This document shows positions 3,760 to 5,099 of a DNA stretch of 5,099 bases, piece by piece. Below the pieces are notes generated by a model. It saw only the letters and a program-made list of their open reading frames with translations. It was not told where the DNA came from and did not search any database. The DNA comes from Betaproteobacteria bacterium (GTDB lineage: Bacteria; Pseudomonadota; Gammaproteobacteria; Burkholderiales; Burkholderiaceae_C): the NCBI GenBank assembly GCA_025354965.1, contig JANXLW010000211.1, positions 1-5,099 on the forward strand, read 5' to 3'. Position 1 is the stretch's first letter. Every line of letters begins with the position of its first letter. The position numbers and the translations under genes were made by a program.

Positions 3760-4224
3760 ATGGCAAACGAAAATGTTCTGGAACCGGTGAGCAACGCACA
3801 AGAGGCTGAAATGGCGAAGGTAGCTCAGCGCTGCATCATGGCGGCGCTGGATCACTCGCGCGCGCCGAAAATTGTCCTCGTGGAAGAAGGCGGCGATCCT
3901 GGCGTTGCCCCCACGATTGAATTGCCGCCGCAGGCATTGCGTGCCATCGCTGATTTGCTCGGCCTCATGGCGCAACAACAGCCGGTCATGCTGATCCCGC
4001 AAAAGCATGAAGTAACAACGCAGGAGGCGGCAGGGTTTTTGAACGTGTCGCGGCCTTATGTGATCAAGCAGATCGAAGATGGCGTCTTGAAATGCCGCAA
4101 GGTAGGCCGCCACCGGCGGATTGAGTTTCAGGAATTGATGCAATTCCAGCGCCAGTTGCAGGAACGGTCGGAAGTTGCGTTGCAACGCTTGACCGAGCTT
4201 TCCCAGGAATTGGGGTTGTACTAA
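3760..4224 (+). CDS. Antitoxin with excisionase-type helix-turn-helix domain
   Basis: This 154-aa protein is the probable antitoxin for the PIN toxin encoded next to it. Residues 1-80 hold a helical N-terminal part (EAEMAKVAQRCIMAALDHSR, then LPPQALRAIADLLGLMAQQQ). Residues 84-130 are a clear excisionase/MerR-like helix-turn-helix (HTH_17 type): VTTQEAAGFLNVSRPYVIKQ, then IEDGVLKCRKVGRHRRI. A C-terminal amphipathic helix (LMQFQRQLQERSEVALQRL) could bind the toxin. I chose the ATG at 3760, preceded by AAGGTG about eight bases away. A GTG at 3721 would add 13 residues but has a poorer ribosome site. The stop overlaps the toxin start (TAATG), which implies coupled translation. It probably represses its own promoter. 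The DNA-binding fold is clear, and the antitoxin role rests on the pairing. Confidence 0.8.
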   Translation: MANENVLEPVSNAQEAEMAKVAQRCIMAALDHSRAPKIVLVEEGGDPGVAPTIELPPQALRAIADLLGLMAQQQPVMLIPQKHEVTTQEAAGFLNVSRPYVIKQIEDGVLKCRKVGRHRRIEFQELMQFQRQLQERSEVALQRLTELSQELGLY

Positions 4225-4799
4225 TGGCCGGGTCGTCCCGCTACACCGTGATTTTGGATGCAAACGTTTTGTATCCAAATTTGTTGCGCGACATCTTGCT
4301 GAGTTTGGCTACAGCGGGCCTGTACCACGCGCGTTGGACGGCGCAGATTAATGAAGAGTGGACCCGCAATTTGGTCGCCAATCGACCGGACATCGAATCC
4401 AAGATCGGGGCTCTGCTTGAATTAGTCAACCAGGCCGCCCCCGACTGCTTGGTCGAGAATTATGAGTTTTTGATTGATCGTTTGGTTCTGCCGGATGCCG
4501 ATGATCGGCATGTTTTGGCGGCGGCCATCGTTGGCCATGCCGATGCCATCGTGACGTCCAATCTCAAAGACTTTCCAGCCAAGGTGATGGTCGAGCACGG
4601 TATTGAGGCCCAACATCCAGATGATTTCATCATGAATCAATTGGAATTGCGTCCATTTGAGGCGCTGGAGGTATTCAAACGGGTGCGTGCAAAACGGCGT
4701 AAACCGGCCTGCACAGCTGCCGAGTTGATCGCCATGGTGGAACGAAACGGGCTGCCCCAAACGGCGCAGCACCTGCGGGTGCACGTAGGTCTAATCTAG
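4224..4799 (+). CDS. PIN-domain toxin (VapC-like ribonuclease)
   Basis: A 191-aa PIN-fold protein, probably a metal-dependent ribonuclease that stops translation when its antitoxin is lost, which would kill or arrest plasmid-free cells. The acidic positions of the family are visible: D12 in VILDANVLYP, E44/E45 in QINEEWTRN, D91, D93 and D94 in LPDADDRHVLAAA, and the late strand AIVTSNLKDF with N113 and D116. The PIN domain fills roughly residues 7-130. The tail (140-191) is basic and helical (VFKRVRAKRRK). At 191 aa it is longer than classical VapC proteins (about 130-140 aa) and fits the PIN_3-like group that is found with helix-turn-helix antitoxins. The start ATG overlaps the antitoxin stop by one base, with GGGG upstream. 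Next to the par genes, it fits a post-segregational stability module. The RNA target cannot be read from the sequence. Confidence 0.85.
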   Translation: MAGSSRYTVILDANVLYPNLLRDILLSLATAGLYHARWTAQINEEWTRNLVANRPDIESKIGALLELVNQAAPDCLVENYEFLIDRLVLPDADDRHVLAAAIVGHADAIVTSNLKDFPAKVMVEHGIEAQHPDDFIMNQLELRPFEALEVFKRVRAKRRKPACTAAELIAMVERNGLPQTAQHLRVHVGLI

Positions 4800-4827
4800 A
4801 TAGTCCAAATTGACTTGTGCGTAGCGT

Positions 4828-4856
4828 TTGACACTTCGAGAAAAATTCTGTAGATG
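4828..4856 (+). promoter_or_regulatory. Possible promoter of the right-edge gene
   Basis: A perfect -35, TTGACA (4828-4833), is followed after 17 bp by a weak -10, TAGATG (4851-4856). A second TTGAC (4810-4814) lies just upstream. The leader to the ATG at 4882 is short and carries a CA-rich run (4858-4870). Confidence 0.4.
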
Positions 4857-4881
4857 TACACACACAAACACGTAAACTTTT

Positions 4882-5099
4882 ATGAAAACAATACACTACC
4901 CCGGTAATTCTGGTCAACGGTGCGAAGCCAAATATGCAATTGCAGCCGATAAAAGCGAGGCAGCTGGCTTTATGGGAAGAACAACCATTCTGTTCGTGGC
5001 GGATGAACAGAACCCAGGCGGCACTGTCCCGAACTTCATGGACACGGCGGACTATCTGTTGAACAAGGTCCTTGACCAAGAATTAGCTGGTTGCAGGCT
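4882..5099 (+). CDS. Hypothetical protein, 5' end only (runs off the window)
   Basis: From the ATG at 4882 the frame stays open for 72 codons to the right edge. The protein begins MKTIHYPGNSGQRCEAKYAI and continues with AADKSEAAGFMGRTTILFVA and NFMDTADYLLNKVLDQELAG, a soluble, mixed alpha/beta-looking sequence without signal peptide or membrane segment. I do not recognise the family. There is no good Shine-Dalgarno sequence before the ATG, but a TTGACA -35 element lies upstream and no plausible gene lies on the other strand. It starts 82 bp after the toxin gene, with no visible terminator between them, so read-through from the toxin-antitoxin operon is possible. Calling it a gene rests on the open frame and the promoter alone. 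Confidence 0.5.
   Translation, partial: MKTIHYPGNSGQRCEAKYAIAADKSEAAGFMGRTTILFVADEQNPGGTVPNFMDTADYLLNKVLDQELAGCR

Noticed and set aside
3598..4278. Upstream extension of the ParA frame to 433 aa
   Set aside because: It reads antisense through the antitoxin gene and across the parA promoter. ParA-type proteins start right before the Walker A motif, as with the ATG at 3597.
4858..4870. CA-rich run as a meaningful microsatellite
   Set aside because: It is too short and imperfect to support a claim of phase variation.
4675..5079. Minus-strand 134-aa frame at the right edge
   Set aside because: It overlaps the end of the toxin gene and the new plus-strand gene on the opposite strand, is rich in Cys and Phe, and shows no family features.

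Overview
This window looks like the backbone of a proteobacterial plasmid. It holds an iteron-type replication origin, a RepA_C-family initiator, a ParA/ribbon-helix-helix partition pair and a PIN-domain toxin-antitoxin module. GC content is moderate to high and the genes use standard codons. The families suggest a beta- or gammaproteobacterial host, but the sequence does not fix the genus.

Layout. Positions 1-553 hold the 3' end of a large plus-strand gene, probably a DEAD/DEAH helicase or type III restriction-like protein. Positions 554-1232 have no credible gene but are unusually rich in hairpins, including a compact three-way junction at 1037-1097 and a mini-hairpin of the very stable GCGAAGC type. 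A T-rich tract at 1211-1232 leads into four iterons (1231-1324) with DnaA-box-like sites, which I read as oriV. The minus strand then carries, in order of transcription, parA (3597-2977), a 99-aa ribbon-helix-helix partner (2980-2681, ATGA overlap with parA), a 72-aa unknown protein (2668-2450) and rep (2360-1344), which reads toward the origin. Diverging from parA on the plus strand is an antitoxin with an excisionase-type helix-turn-helix (3760-4224). It overlaps a PIN-domain toxin (4224-4799) by one base. A new plus-strand gene begins at 4882 and runs off the window.

The main observation is a family of 8-bp tandem repeats, consensus RCGYYATR, in three arrays: 2354-2401 before rep, 2662-2685 before the 72-aa gene, and 3591-3654 before parA. 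Each array alternates two 4-bp boxes, RCGY and an AT-rich YATR, both self-complementary as classes. This resembles the tetramer-box/AT-spacer design described for ParG sites on plasmid TP228. In all three genes the start codon sits at the same place in the last octamer, and none has a clear Shine-Dalgarno sequence. The parA array also contains a near-consensus promoter. My inference is that one DNA-binding protein, most likely the 99-aa ribbon-helix-helix protein, binds all three arrays. It would then join centromere function, par autoregulation and control of replication in one circuit. Rep is an alternative binder.
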